Assembly (NCBI RefSeq): GCF_019112545.1
Contig: NW_025064894.1
Coordinates: forward strand, 490,750 to 554,749
Reading direction: 5' to 3'
DNA length: 64,000 nucleotides
From: Guyanagaster necrorhizus
Lineage: Eukaryota > Basidiomycota > Agaricomycetes > Agaricales > Physalacriaceae
A model generated the notes under the pieces. The model saw only the letters and a list, made by a program, of their open reading frames with translations. It was not told the origin of the DNA and searched no databases. Positions 35,920-47,971 of the stretch are shown piece after piece. Positions within the stretch are counted from its first letter, which is position 1. The number at the start of each line of letters is the position of its first letter. The position numbers were made by a program, and so were the translations under genes.

Positions 35920-38900
35920 AGGAATAGCTTGTGTTTTCTCATTAGCATGAGGACTTGCTTAACTAGATGGCAGTATTCCTTTCAATCACCAGACATGATC
36001 AGAATATTGTCAAGATATATGGTGATCTTTCTAGTGGTGATGAGATCTTTGAAGATGTTATTCATCATCCATTGGAATGTTGTGGAGGAGTTAGTGAGTC
36101 CAAAGAATATCACCATTGGTTCAAATAGTCTTTGATTGGTTTATAATGCCATTTTCCACTCATCCCCCTCTTTAATGCAGATATTGTTATACCCTCATTA
36201 TATGTTCAACTTTAGATAATACTTTGCACTATGCAGCTTATCCATCAGCTCAGAGATGAGTGGTAGAGGATATCAGTTCTTGATTGTCATCTCATTGAGT
36301 TTTTAATAGTCCTAGACTAGGCATAGCTTTCTATCCTTCTTTTTGACAAAGAAGAAGAAGAATGCCATGAGAGACTTGGAGAGTCATATCTGCCCACTGG
36401 TTAAGTTCTCATCCAGAAACTTATTGAGCTTCTGTTGCTCCAGGTGGCTGAGAGGGTAGACTTTACAGTTGAGGTTGGCATTTGCATTTAAAACCAGTTC
36501 ATTGGCATGATCTCATAGCTTTAGCTTGAGGAGTTCACTCAAATTTTCTTTGTTAAAAAGATCACAGAAGTCTCTTGCTCATGCCAGCACTATTTTTTCA
36601 AATATTTTAGCCTCCTTCCTGGCATGGGCCTTTGCTGTCAAGTCATTGGCATGATGCATAGCTTGTATATGGATTGCTGGTTCCATGTCTATCACAAGGA
36701 TCATTTCTCCCTCTTTCATCTCCTCATCTCACAGATCCTCCAGATTTTTGTCTGGCAAGATGAAGGGGGTTTTTCAGCATTGATATCTGGCAAAGGTGAT
36801 GCACCTGATCTTTTAGTTGATTAGAGGATTGTGTTGGATCAGCCAGTCATATCCAAGGAAGATCTCTTTACTTCTGAGGTTGATGATGGCCAAATTAATT
36901 CATTCTGTATAGCCTCCTATTGTCAACTATAACTCTATAAACTCAGTAATTGAGCCTGCCTGTTTCAGGTCTCATCCATGTTGTATATTAGAATAGGGGT
37001 GGCAGTCACCCTGATAGAAAGGTTGTGCCTAATGATGAAGACACAGTTGATCAAACTTCCAGTACAGCCACTATCAATCAGAGTAGTGACTATGTGAGTG
37101 GATTGTGCTGTCAGGGTTTCAATCTGAGCCTTAGTCACAAGGTCTCTTCCAGTGGATTTTTGTTGTTGGATGTATCTCTATAGTTTTTGTAACTTGTCCA
37201 ACCACTCCAGTGCTTGATTTCTCTTGGCCTTTCACACTTCCTCTATTATCTTGTCTACTACTTCTTCAGCATAAGCCTTATATATCCAGTTCTTGAGTAT
37301 AGTCTTGGCTTCTTCTTTAGTTCTGGTATTTTTGATGGCACACTATGTCTATTTTATGTCAAACAGTTTGAGCCATTCACTCAACACATTGGAAAGGGTC
37401 TCTCTCTCTGTTTGGCCTATAGGCAATTGAGTTTTTTTCTTTGTCAATTCTTTCAGTGATCTTGATATAGTAGTGGGAGTGGGTATATTCAAATGCTTTT
37501 GTAATTTAGGCATAACTACAGAAGTACTATGAGTCTGATCAGCAGCTACTGATGACACACTGTTGAGTCTATTGGCTGATCAAATTAAATCACTCACTTA
37601 TTGGTCTTGTCTTTTACTTTCTCTATCTTCATATTTTTACCATTTTCCTCTGTGATGTCAGCCTCCTTCTATAACTCTACAATCTGTGCTTGCATCTCTT
37701 CATGAATTTATTTCTTCTTCAGGCTATTTTTTGACAGATGATCCTTCTCTCTGTAGCTGAAGCATTTCCCTTCTTTTTTCAGCTGGTCAATATCCATGGG
37801 CTCTCCTTGCTCTATATATATAATCTTGGTCAAGGTCTTCCTCTCACTAGTGGTGCTGAATGTTCCTCCCTTTGACTGCTCAGGCATACTCTTGCCTATT
37901 GACTCTTGATGTTCCTTCTTATCATGAGTCTAATGCATGGCACTGATTACTTTTTGTCATTATCACTTTTAGTTTATTATCATGATGCACTTCTTTCAGA
38001 CATCATACTCTTTGAGCATGTTGATGCTAATGTTGGAGATAGTCTTAGTATACAACAGTGGAATCTCAACCTTCAGTGCTTCCACTATGTGGTCTGTTTT
38101 GTTGGTGTCATAGTGAAGATTGGCCAGTCAGACAAGCTATTTCAACTCTTAAAAGTATTCATTAGCTGTTTTATTATCTATTTATAGTTTATATATCTTG
38201 GCCTTGTATATGTTTTGGATGACTGGATCTGTGAACTTTTCTTAGATGACCTCTTTGAAGTCCTTTCAGGATGACAGTCACTGGTACCCCCTAGTGGTAG
38301 AGTATAAGTTGGTGAGAGTCATTGTCCATCATTCTTTTGCTTTGTCTTCAAAATAGGAGGCAGTGAAGATGACTTAATATGTGTCAGCAGTCAGATAGAC
38401 TGTATGGACTTCAAAGTATATTTTTCAGTCCACTAAGAATCTGTCAATGTCATTGGAGACCTCCTTGAAGGGTTGTGGTTTTCTTATGAGTTCTGGTTTG
38501 CATTGGATTAGAGGGACATCAGTAGCAAGAGCAGCCATCAGGTTAGAGTATTTATTGAAGAGAGGGTATTGTCAGAAGACCAGTGGTTTTGACAGAGAAT
38601 GCAGAGAGTGGTCATCAGTGACAGGGCTGCCTGCTCTCTTTCTTCTTTTTCTTCTGATTCTCCTATTGATGATCTCAAAGTTACTGGCCTTAGGATCATC
38701 CTAGTCTTCCTTGCCTCTATCAGTGAGAATGAGGTTCTTCTTCCTGCTAGGTCCTGCTGTGGCATCAGAAAGATTGTTCTGTCCAGTGAAGAGACAGCTT
38801 TCTTATGCATTCAGCCATAGATACTGTTGGCATGGAGTGGGCAACAAAGTTGGGCAGTTTGAGAATATAGTTTATGCCACTGACCAGACCAAGAGTGCTG

Positions 38901-40156
38901 TGTATAAAGCTCACTTCAGTGGTATAGGTGACATATTCAGCATCAGTCAGACCTCAAATTGGGATTTATATGGTAGTAAGTTGGCTTTTGCCTTAGTGGG
39001 GTACCAGTTGTTAAATGTGTAAATTGCTTGTTCAGTCATATAATACTGCAAAATATCAATCTTTTCTTTAGTTTCTGCTATTAAATATCTTTTTCCTAAT
39101 AGAGTCACCCTCCAGATGATATTTGTAGAGATCATACATATTCACTCATGATATATTTTCCTGAATTCTTCTTCAAACATTCACCAAATATCTTTCTGGA
39201 TTTTCTTCTCATTCTACATCCTGCCTATCTCTTTCTTGAGGGTTCTGGACAATATGAATGGAGAAGAAGCTGCTGTTAGAGCTCTTGCTGTCACTGAGGA
39301 ATCTTTCTGGTCAAGTGGGAGATCCTGGTCATCAGATGGAGAGTCTTGCTGCTTCTTTGGTATTTGCTGCTTCCTTCATGTCACAGTAATGCCTTCTGAG
39401 AATGTGAAAGAACTTCATGCTTCAGAGTAGAGCAAAGTTTCTATCACTAAGGATTGCATTGACATTGATAGAATGGGCTTGACAGAGTCTGATAGGCTCA
39501 GAAGGTCTGAGAGGAGCAATTCTGAGGGGAGGGTATTAGAGGAGTCAGAGCATGAGGATTCAGAGATTCCAGTGGAGGTTCTATAGTTAGAATAGACAGC
39601 AGTGGTGGTAGCCCATTGGTTGGTGTTAACAGAGTCTCAAGTCCAGTCTCTAAGTTCAGGCTCAGGAGAGGCAGTGGCAGAGCTGAGAGTTAGGATAACA
39701 CAGAAGTCTGAAGAGAGATCCTCTGTGAGAGTTCTGATGTTATAATATTTGTCATATCATGGCTGGTAGTTTCTGAGGGTTTCTGACTTGTTCAATATTT
39801 CCAAAGTAGTTTCTTGAAGGTCATCTCTAGAAATGTCTTCAAGTATAGGTCTTGTGAGGATTTTAGGATTTCCAAGAGAATCTGCTGGGATTTCATGGAG
39901 GGGAGAATGAGAGAGTCATCCTGTCAAGAGCAGATATAAGCAAGGTTGCATAAATAGGTATAGTAGCAGATAATCTAGATACCAATAGACTGGTTTCTAT
40001 AGCAGAGGTGGATTAAGATAAACAGCCTGAGCAAGATGCTAATAATAGTGCTTAAGAGCTTGAAGAAGTTGGTAGTAGGGTTGGAGCTTGTTTGCATTTG
40101 GTTTCCTTTGCAAGATAGTTGCATAAGAAAAGAGAAGGTTGAAGCTTCAAGCTAAT
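35920..40156 (-). mobile_element. Decayed chromovirus, 5' half only (gag, protease, start of RT)
   Basis: A minus-strand relative of the intact element at 10940-19000. Shared landmarks: KDLITTRKITIYLDNILIMS near 36 kb (YLDD has become YLDN), a stretch like HSTSVVMPKL (37558-37349) matching the start of pol, and GSPVTDDHSLHSL near 38.6 kb matching gag. It stops abruptly inside reverse transcriptase at about 35920, so RNase H, integrase, chromodomain and 3' LTR are missing. No CG is seen. Its 5' LTR and primer-binding site lie at 40157-40622 and 40144-40156. Confidence 0.8.
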
Positions 40157-40622
40157 TATTAGATCCACTCAACATGTGATCTAAACACATAATAAACTAA
40201 TGCTATATTAAATTTGTATAGTTATGCTAGAGTCCACTTGTGTGCTTGGAGTGTGTGTATCAAGGCTATTGCAAGTTAGGCTTGAGAGAAGGAGTGGTAT
40301 GAATAAACTTTAGCTCAAAGTTGGTCTACTACAGTAAGAGCTATACTACTTATATATATTTCTGAGAGTGATAAATATAGTCTTACTTATTGTGTTCTTC
40401 TACAACATGGTACTATAGAGCATGGTTGTCATACATGAAACAACAGGTTCTATCTGTGGACAAGACATCAAATATAGGCTGTAGTACAATGACATGAATC
40501 ATCTGATATAGTCATGGTAATCAGCCCATGATTAACAAGTGCCTAAGATCAGATAGGTGCCCTGATAAGATAAGATAAGATAAAAGATAAAAAGATAAAA
40601 AGATAAAAAGAAAATTGTAACA
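40157..40622 (-). repeat. Decayed chromovirus 5' LTR
   Basis: Read on the minus strand it begins TGTTACAATTTTC and ends GGATCTAATA, followed by ATTAGCTTGAAGCTTC. The intact element has GGGTCTAACA then ATTAGCTCGAAGCTTC, so boundary and primer-binding site are conserved. Shared interior blocks include TAAAGTTTATTCATACCA-like and ACACAATAAGTA-like sequence. It is 466 bp against 425 bp, partly from a GATAA/GATAAAAA expansion. Confidence 0.78.
40565..40612 (+). repeat. GATAA / GATAAAAA microsatellite
   Basis: Repeats of GATAA followed by GATAAAAA units. They lie in the LTR region that in the intact element is an A-rich stretch (AAAAAAGGAAAATAAATGG). Confidence 0.85.
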
Positions 40623-41516
40623 AGAACCAAGTTGACTCATAAAGAATGCACTGAAATTTCTAAGTTTGAGATCTATTAGAGTGAGCCTACAACTCTGACA
40701 AGACTGAAGGGAGCACCAGATGTGTTCAAGATGGCTCTGATGGATATCAGGATCATAGTCAATTATAAACTATATCAGGAGTCTCATCATCTGCAAGAGG
40801 AGATAGTAAGAGCTTACATGTGGATGATGTTCTCTGCTCCAGCCTATGTGTATAATATCTGAGTATCCTTTGGAGCCAATTCTGATGAGACTTCAATATG
40901 TTTCCTCTCACTGCCAATTTCCTATTACTTCACTCAATCCTCACTCTGACACTCTAAGGTTCCAGACATCTACCAATAAGTAGCACAATGCATTGCTGAA
41001 TATGAATACTTAATATGTAAAGAACAGTGTGAGCTACATATTGTGGTGGATCCTTATATGAATTACACAAAGCTAATCTCAATAAACAGAGCACTATATG
41101 AAGAATTCAATATTACAGCTTAAAATAATTAACTCTAAAATATAAAAATATTAGTGCACTGTTCTTCCTATAATTTGCAAGTCTGAGAGAGCATATAGTT
41201 GTTCATACTGTTCTTTTCTTTTGATAGGTTGGAAATTCTGTGTCTTTTTCATGACCTTGTCCTACTTTTTTTTTGATGCTGAATAAGACATATGCTAAAG
41301 CTATGTTTTCTCCCATAGATCTGCATTGAAGATGGTAGGAAATTAAGATTATAGAAAGTCTACAGTTTATGATAATCATAGAAAACTGCTACTATTTGAT
41401 TATATCAGTAATGTTGTGCTTAGTTCTCTGTATATATTATTTAACAGCACTAGAAATGATGTACAGGCATATATTACTAGGAGTACAGATGTGTAAATAG
41501 AAAAAACAATGCTGAT
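40623..41516. other. CpG-free stretch, no gene recognised
   Basis: AT-rich, no CG seen, no frame of note. It lies between the decayed LTR and the F-box pseudogene. Confidence 0.4.
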
Positions 41517-43090
41517 TTAGTATGAACCAAAGGTTTGAACCTGAGCATCCCCATTGACAAGACAATGCTCCTGATCCAACAAGAATTCAATGTCTATTCC
41601 TTGATCCTTGATCCTGAACAAGTCATGGAGTGGTGAATTTTCAGAGACTGGGCTGGATTCAAGACTGGTCCAAGCCAACATGGTCAATGATAGTCTTAGT
41701 GTTTTCAGGCAACTATTTCTGTCTAATCTGGAAAGGACCATCATATGAAATCCATCCACCTCTTTTAGAAGACTACTATTTCACAGGATTATTGAAGCCT
41801 CTCTAATGCACAGCTCTCTTAAATATAGGGTATTTCCCATCTCAAATTCCAAAGCTTTAAACACATCTCTTGCCATTGCTGTATCAATAATGAGGTCAAG
41901 CTTTTGAAGAATAGGGAATTGCATGAGGATGGGAACAAGGAACAGTTCAACAGAAACAGGTATGGACAAGATGATAACAGTCAAATTGCACTCTGACCAC
42001 AGAAAGAGATTAATCAGATGGGAGTACTCAATAGCTTCAACAGTTACTGGATCACTCTCTGTGTATTTTCTTTCCAGTAGAATATTGAATTGCTGAAGAG
42101 CAGAGAGAGTGATGTAGTCAAAAGTGATTGAGATTTGTTGACTTTGGGCAGATTTTCTATAAGACCATCAAATGAAACAACAAATGAAAGCCATTGGAGA
42201 GAGGTGTGAGATATATGAGGATATGCAATCAGTGCAGCAAAATCATGAGGAGGTCAAGCTGGTGTTATAGAAAATTCAGTTAGACATTGTGCATGCTGTA
42301 GTATGTTGTAGAGTTTGACAGGATCATATGAATATATATGGAACTTGCATAGCTCAGTCAAGTTTATTAGTACATACTGATATAAAATATATTGAAAATC
42401 AGCATCTTAGATAGGCAATAAAGAGAAGAGATTGTGGAACACTGTGGCATTGACCCATGGTAGAATGCAATCATTGACACTGATATGAAGATTCATCAAT
42501 TGATTGGCTGGAGATGACTTGGATGCTGGGCTTAGCAGCTTGACCAACATTCTGAATGGAGGAGTAAGCCACTGAGAGCATTCATTGTTTCACCATGAGA
42601 GTATTTAATAGAGACATGAATAAGTAGATCTCTAGAGATAGGAGCATATTGTTCAAGGAACACTGCAGAATAGCTGTTATAATCTTTAGAAATGCAGATT
42701 CTTGTCCATAAGGAGAAACAAGAATAAGAAATGCACTTCCATATAGAACACACCTGATTGAGGATCCACAGAGCATGATGAGGATCAGAAACATCAGAAG
42801 ATGCAAGGTGGAATATTTGAACAAGTCTCAAGGCAAACAATGGATTGGCACCAGGAGGGCATTGCAGCAGCCATGGTCCTCAAGAATCCTGTCTCATTGA
42901 TCTGTTATTCATATGAACAGAGACCTGATTTTCTGTAGCTCCTCTTCAAGATTGGTGATATCATCCAGCAGAGGAGTGTCACAGATGTCATGTGATGAGG
43001 CTCCAGATTGCAAGAGCTCAATAGCATTAATAGAAGGAGTGTAAGAGCTTACAGTGAAAAACTCATATTTAGGGTAGGTATCCTGCATGA
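41517..43090 (-). pseudogene. F-box/leucine-rich protein gene, CpG-decayed
   Basis: Read on the minus strand from about 43050: a typical N-terminal coiled coil of basidiomycete F-box proteins (LLDDITNLEEELQKIRSLF, stops after it, then DRILEDHGCCNALL). The F-box-adjacent segment follows (IFHLASSDVSDPHHALWIL, QVCSIWK, SLWTRICI at 42840-42532), then leucine-rich parts at 41984-41781 and 41759-41517. In-frame stops and shifts interrupt it. It is a host gene family, yet it has lost its CpG just as the transposons around it have. Related to 53826-55178 and 61793-62056. Confidence 0.65.
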
Positions 43091-43255
43091 TTTTATCTAT
43101 TAAAGGAGAGAAGGACTAAAGGAAAATTGCTTACCATTTCTGATGCACCTTGGGGAAATTTTGATGAAGACACTTTGGAGGTGTGAGGGAGATCCAGACT
43201 TAAATAAAAATGAGTTCTAGTGTCTACCATGTGTTAATCTTGAAATAGAAGGACA

Positions 43256-44438
43256 TCGTAGTCTCAGTCAGATTCGTCTGATCGAGCGAGTTGGCGAGTC
43301 AGAGAGTGTCGAAATGAATGTCTATGTTCTCACGCTACTTGAGACATGCCAAGCTTTATTTTTCACTTCACTGCCATGGACCGTGCCATTGAAACAAGAC
43401 ATCAGATGGGTTACAAAAAGAGCTGTAATTTTTCTTATTGAATTCGAACCAATATGCTTGGCCTGTCGCATGCAGAGGAACACTTCGTAAAATGCTCTAA
43501 ATTTTATGAACCTTTCATTCATATTCTGTGATTTGCTGCCGCGGGGGAAGTGATAATACAGAGGATGGGATCCAGTACGTATATTCTTCCATCTGTATCT
43601 GTTGTGCAATACATTGCGTTCAGCGTGACAACCTCGAAGGTTCAATGTTCAGCATCAAGTCTCTTCATCCTAGGCTCAACGGGTCGTGCAGTTTGATTTT
43701 AATGGCGATACAAGTCGGTGACGAGTTTGATTTGGGCGCACCATGATGCTTAGCCAGTAAGGATCGATTACCAAATTCATCTTCAGAGGCTGTACAGGTG
43801 GTGTTTCTGATTCTTACTCCCTACCTCATCACCGATTGTAGAGCGACGAACGAAACGGAGACTCATTTTCCCACTTGCGTAGTCAAAAGTATCAGCTTCG
43901 CAACTGGTCCCTTTCCTTATCAAATTCTGGCTCTTCCAAGTAGCTGTTCCACCACATTGGATATCCTTGATGCTCGAGGAAGGCATAAACCGACCCTACC
44001 GAATTCCTATATAATAGATACGAAAGATAGGATCCGTGCACGTCTATTTTGGGGACTTTACGACTGCACCGTCGTTGACAGACATGCGGCTTGATTTGTA
44101 TCTATCTCCGCTGGAAGAGTAAGTCAGGCTCACGAAGAATAATTATAGAAGACGCTCGATATACCATCATTATCTCTGGCTGTTCGCCTTCAGTATACAG
44201 GGTTATCGATGCAGACGAGCAGTACAAATATTGTAATATTCTCGAGCCTCCACACAAGAGACCGGTGTCTGTTGCTCTTCTGAGGAAAATGAAGCAGTTC
44301 TGGAGTCTTGGTCCGACATTCTTTGATTGGGCCCACGGTCTGCCAGGCGTTGGCGTCGTTCCGTCAGGCATCCTGTATGGAAATCAGGCGGCAACTATCG
44401 AAGAGGACGACTCGGACGGCGACGATTCGGATGTCTAG
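43256..44438 (+). other. CpG-normal stretch with two unassigned open frames
   Basis: CG dinucleotides return abruptly near 43256. Two plus-strand frames, 43798-44094 and 44091-44438, adjoin. The first contains ILALPSSCSTTLDILDARGRHKP (read as two parts) and the second ends in an acidic EEDDSDGDDSDV. A GTAAGT at 44120 may be an intron donor. The layout could be the end of an F-box-type gene, but no motif is firm. I cannot name it. Confidence 0.25.
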
Positions 44439-44577
44439 ATGAATGATGAGGCAAATATCACTTACGGTTCTCACATCGACAATTTGTCTTAGCGGACTTG
44501 ATCTTGACCTGGCCATTTTCAGCAGTTTTTTGACCAGAATTATGATAGCGTTGTGGTGAAGACAGTGTCATAATTGC

Positions 44578-44612
44578 CAACAGTGGTAGGAGCTGCTCAA
44601 GGGCCGGTGCTG
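44578..44612 (+). repeat. Short direct repeat, copy 1
   Basis: A phrase centred on GCTGCTCAAGGGCCGGTGCT recurs at about 46166-46200 as GCTGCTCAAGGGCTGGTACT in the same direction. The pair flanks the SDR pseudogene. Confidence 0.45.
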
Positions 44613-44824
44613 TCCCTTCAACGAGTGCGGCGACGATGCGTATATACATCAAAAGCAGCTACCTGCAATTCCTTCGCTGGTATCACCGCCTACTTTCTTC
44701 TAGGTCAGAAGAAAGTTGCATAAACCCAACAACGAAATGTACTTGCTTTTCCCTAGTAACCTGAATCGACTATGAATCCACGCAGTCAAAAATCTGTACT
44801 CCTCGAAAGACCTTCCCACTTTGC

Positions 44825-45894
44825 CTAGAGCTTCAGATATCCTTGAATTCGATCCTGCACGCCCTCGAAACGATCCGACCCCATCAACAGCAACTTGGGG
44901 AACTCTTTCCCTTGCGCCACACCCTCCCCACGAACCACGTCCAACAGTATCTGCGCGCTCTTCTTCGGATCCCCGAGCTGCTTCCCATTAACAACTACCA
45001 TAGTCTCCATCAGTAATACACAAAATACGGTGAACGACACACTTACCCTGCAGAGCACTCTCCACCTGCTCCGTCATCTCTCTATAGTCGTCGATCTTGG
45101 CTACGTACGGTTTTCGATGGTCTGGCCCCAGGAAAGAGGTACGGAAGCACCCAAAGTCGATACAAGTACTTCGAAGGCCTAAAGGGGAGACTTCAGTATG
45201 GAGCGTCTCTGATATTCCGCGCAGGGCCCATTTGGTGGCAGTGTAGAGGCCAGCATTGGGCGCATCTCTGGGTTGGCCATGGGTGGGCGCAGAAAGGGGT
45301 ATACGAAGGTAAGACCTTGCAGCCAACCGGCGATGGATCCTGTCCAGACGAAGGTACCTGTTCGTCGGGCGCGCATGTGAGGGAGGAATGCCCGCGTCAC
45401 GTTTAGCGCGCCAAGCACATTTGTGCTGCGAGGACGGTCAACAAGGTGGGAGCGATGCGATCATAGTGGCGCTCACTTGAACTGATTGAAGGTTTCCTCA
45501 GGTCTAGGATAATCATGCTTGTTAACGAAGACAGAAGGGAGAGGAAATACAAATCCATACGTGCTCTCCTACAGCGCGCCAACGAGTAGATACCCAGCAT
45601 TGTTCACCAACACGTCTATTCGGCCATATATTCCTACCGCCTTGTCTGCAACCTTCTTGAGATCATCAAGGGGAGTGGTGACATCGAGTTCGAGTGTCTC
45701 TGCACCCTTCTCCTTGAGATCCGCTAGGAGGTGCAAAGATCGCGCCCGGACGATAGCGATGACCTTCTCTCCCCGCTCGAGTGCAGCAAGAGCCAGGTCT
45801 CTTCCTAAAACCCAAAAGTCAACGTGATGAATAGGTAATCATAAACGGCGTACGAAGTTCCAGTGATGACCCAGACAAGTTGAGACGTAGACAT
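44825..45894 (-). pseudogene. Short-chain dehydrogenase/reductase, broken
   Basis: Classical SDRs are NAD(P)-dependent oxidoreductases. Minus-strand exons are 45894-45854, 45804-45561, 45503-45477, 45425-45316, 45265-45047 and 44994-44825. Junctions restore family sequence (STPEETFNQF|NTNVLGALNVTRAFLPHMR, QD|APNAGLYTATKWALRG). The NNAG motif, the catalytic Ser (WTGSIAGW) and YTATK (YxxxK) are kept. Two defects are seen. The first junction is out of frame: exon 1 is 41 nt where a length of 3n+1 is needed, and the glycine-rich nucleotide-binding motif after ITGTS is lost, as if about 10 nt were deleted. A TAG at 45571-45569 also interrupts the segment after the NNAG motif (former CAG or GAG). 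Likely a recent pseudogene. Confidence 0.78.
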
Positions 45895-47401
45895 TATGTT
45901 TGTGCGAATGTTGAGTCGACGAGACTGGACTCTTTAAGTTTTGTACTTGCTGCTCTCACCAAGTGTACGCATCAGTGACGTGGAAATCGGCTGCGATATG
46001 ATTGGTGAAAGGACCCTTGCCGAGGCGAAGGCTCATGGTAAAACCCTGGCATCGATGTGATTCCAAGGGTCGACTGCAGCGAAGAAAGGGTTCCTTCTCA
46101 TCGATAGAAGCGACATTAGATAATGACTAGAGATAAGTCTTGGTTTGCGGCTGACAACTGCGAAAGGCGGTAGTGGCTGCTCAAGGGCTGGTACTGTCCT
46201 CTTTTCAAATGACCACAACGACAGCGTAGAACGCAACCATGATCTCTTTACTAACGCCCAAGACAAAAATGACAACATACTCGCTGCTGCATCCTTCGAC
46301 AACCATGACAGCTACGATATGGAGTATCTCTGGAGTCGGTGTCTTGTCTCTCTATATCTTCGACCTAAAGGAGCCAGTACCGTCAACTTTTCAAGTTTCG
46401 ATTCCGGCTGTAGCTGTTCCTTTTCTTAATGTTGGTGGCAACAACGGAGAGAATGTCACTCTGCTCACTGTGGTTGTGATAGTGCAGTCTGGTCCTGGTC
46501 GCTATCGATATCCGTTCCGTTTCGGTGAGTTCCCTCTCACAGAGAAAGCGGACTGAGCGAAGTTGGAAAAACTAGAGGGCTTGGATACGGAGGACTCTCC
46601 CGAACGAGTCCTCCGCCTTTGAAAGTGATACCGAATATGCCACATAGAACAAACCAGGACGCCGAGCTCCTATCCCATCCCCATTGCCACCGTAGAATGG
46701 TAATGTCGTCAAAGTCACCTCTGGGTCACATCTCACCAACAGGCTCTATGGGACCTGGAAGACCAGCAGCAGCCTCGTATCGCAGAAGTGGCGAAAGTGC
46801 TGTACCGGCTCACGTTGTCTTCAGTCTGAAAAAAGATATCATTCTCATATCACTCCGCATTGACGCCACCAACGCCGAGGCTATTGACCAATCCAAAGAG
46901 GAATTCTTGGGGATGAGAGTAGACATCGATATCAGAGCAAGGGTGCTTAGTCCTCGTTGCCGACTCGGAGACTTCATGTGCTTAGTCAGCAGCCACGCCG
47001 GCTTTGGCGGACCGTCAAGCTTTTCTCCATCCTCAACCACCTCAACGCTTCGACATCCTTGCCGTCGAATTCGACATGTTTTCTGCCACCAGATGTGTCA
47101 CTTCCAGAATGCGTCTATGTACTCTTCGAACATATGCAAAAAAAGCACAACACCAAACGGAGGGATCCACAAAGACATCGACGCGGGATCCACAAATGTA
47201 TGTATGGTGACACCAGTCGCGGAAAGAAACGAACGATAATCGAAATCCATAGAAACAAGGAACCCTCCCTAGAGGGGAATGCGTTCACACCAACTCTCCT
47301 GGCGAAATCTATTCCAAAAAGCCGGATTTATCGGGTGACTTTCTTGTACGTAGCCAACCCATACTGTTCGCGTTTCAGGACCTACACTCAAAAGTTTTCC
47401 T
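45895..47401. other. Unresolved stretch with short open frames
   Basis: It holds the second copy of the short repeat (46166-46200) and several frames of 60-205 codons on both strands (for example 46619-47239 plus). None has a recognisable domain. The last 100 bases may contain an intron and 5' exon of the gene at 47402. Confidence 0.35.
46166..46200 (+). repeat. Short direct repeat, copy 2
   Basis: Partner of 44578-44612, about 1.6 kb apart, same orientation. Confidence 0.45.
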
Positions 47402-47971
47402 CCAAGCCACGGAAACGTCCCTGAATGTGTACAAGTGCTCAAAAAGCTCCGTGGAGTCGAAAAACTCCTTCCCTTCTATCTACACCCGGAGAGCCGGAAC
47501 CTTGGCAACTCTCACAACACCGAGCCAGTCACGCTACAAGTCGAGGGTAAAGCCATCCCAAATCTCGAGGAGGTTCAATCTATCATCGACTTTGATGGCG
47601 ACATGAAGTTCATACGGCAAAGCAAAGCCCAAACCCACAACCTTCAAGGGCTCATGGAGAGCCTAGAGAGCAATCCCGAATGTATGCGCCTCCCCATTAT
47701 AATCGACTGGACGTCAAAGAGAGTCCTCAAGGCTGCAGAGTCCCGCAACTACCCAAAGATCATGTTCCGGGAGAAGAAGTCGAAGGAGAGGTATATGCTC
47801 AGGTTGTTGGTGGACCAGATTTTTGCAAAGGTGAAGAACAAGCTTCGGACTTGTGATGCGTCGAACGCTGTCCAGACGAAAAACTGGTTTGATCTGGTCA
47901 AAAATGAAATCAAACTTCGAAAGTCGCTGTTCATCCAGACTTATGGACATCCGTATGATCAATTGCGCTAG
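47402..47971 (+). CDS. Hypothetical protein, local three-gene family (possibly Fmp46/DUF1687-like), member 1
   Basis: The frame is open from about 47390 to TAG 47969-47971; a 5' exon and intron upstream are likely, so the start is unknown. It begins PPSHGNVPECVQVLKKL and has LLPFYLHPES, then SLESNPECMRLPIIIDW followed by a basic helix. The same order (SHGxxP, xxLxxL, PFxLxPxS, a middle segment with xDDIQxI, then a PxIIxxW/VD-type strand) occurs in the genes at 51942 and 52685, so the three are paralogues. The pattern resembles the fungal Fmp46/DUF1687 mitochondrial proteins with a thioredoxin fold. That is a weak match from memory, and the CxxC-type residues are not evident. Confidence 0.5.
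   Translation, partial: PSHGNVPECVQVLKKLRGVEKLLPFYLHPESRNLGNSHNTEPVTLQVEGKAIPNLEEVQSIIDFDGDMKFIRQSKAQTHNLQGLMESLESNPECMRLPIIIDWTSKRVLKAAESRNYPKIMFREKKSKERYMLRLLVDQIFAKVKNKLRTCDASNAVQTKNWFDLVKNEIKLRKSLFIQTYGHPYDQLR

Noticed and set aside
46619..47239. 206-codon plus-strand frame
   Set aside because: No domain, irregular composition, competing frames on both strands; not supported as a gene.
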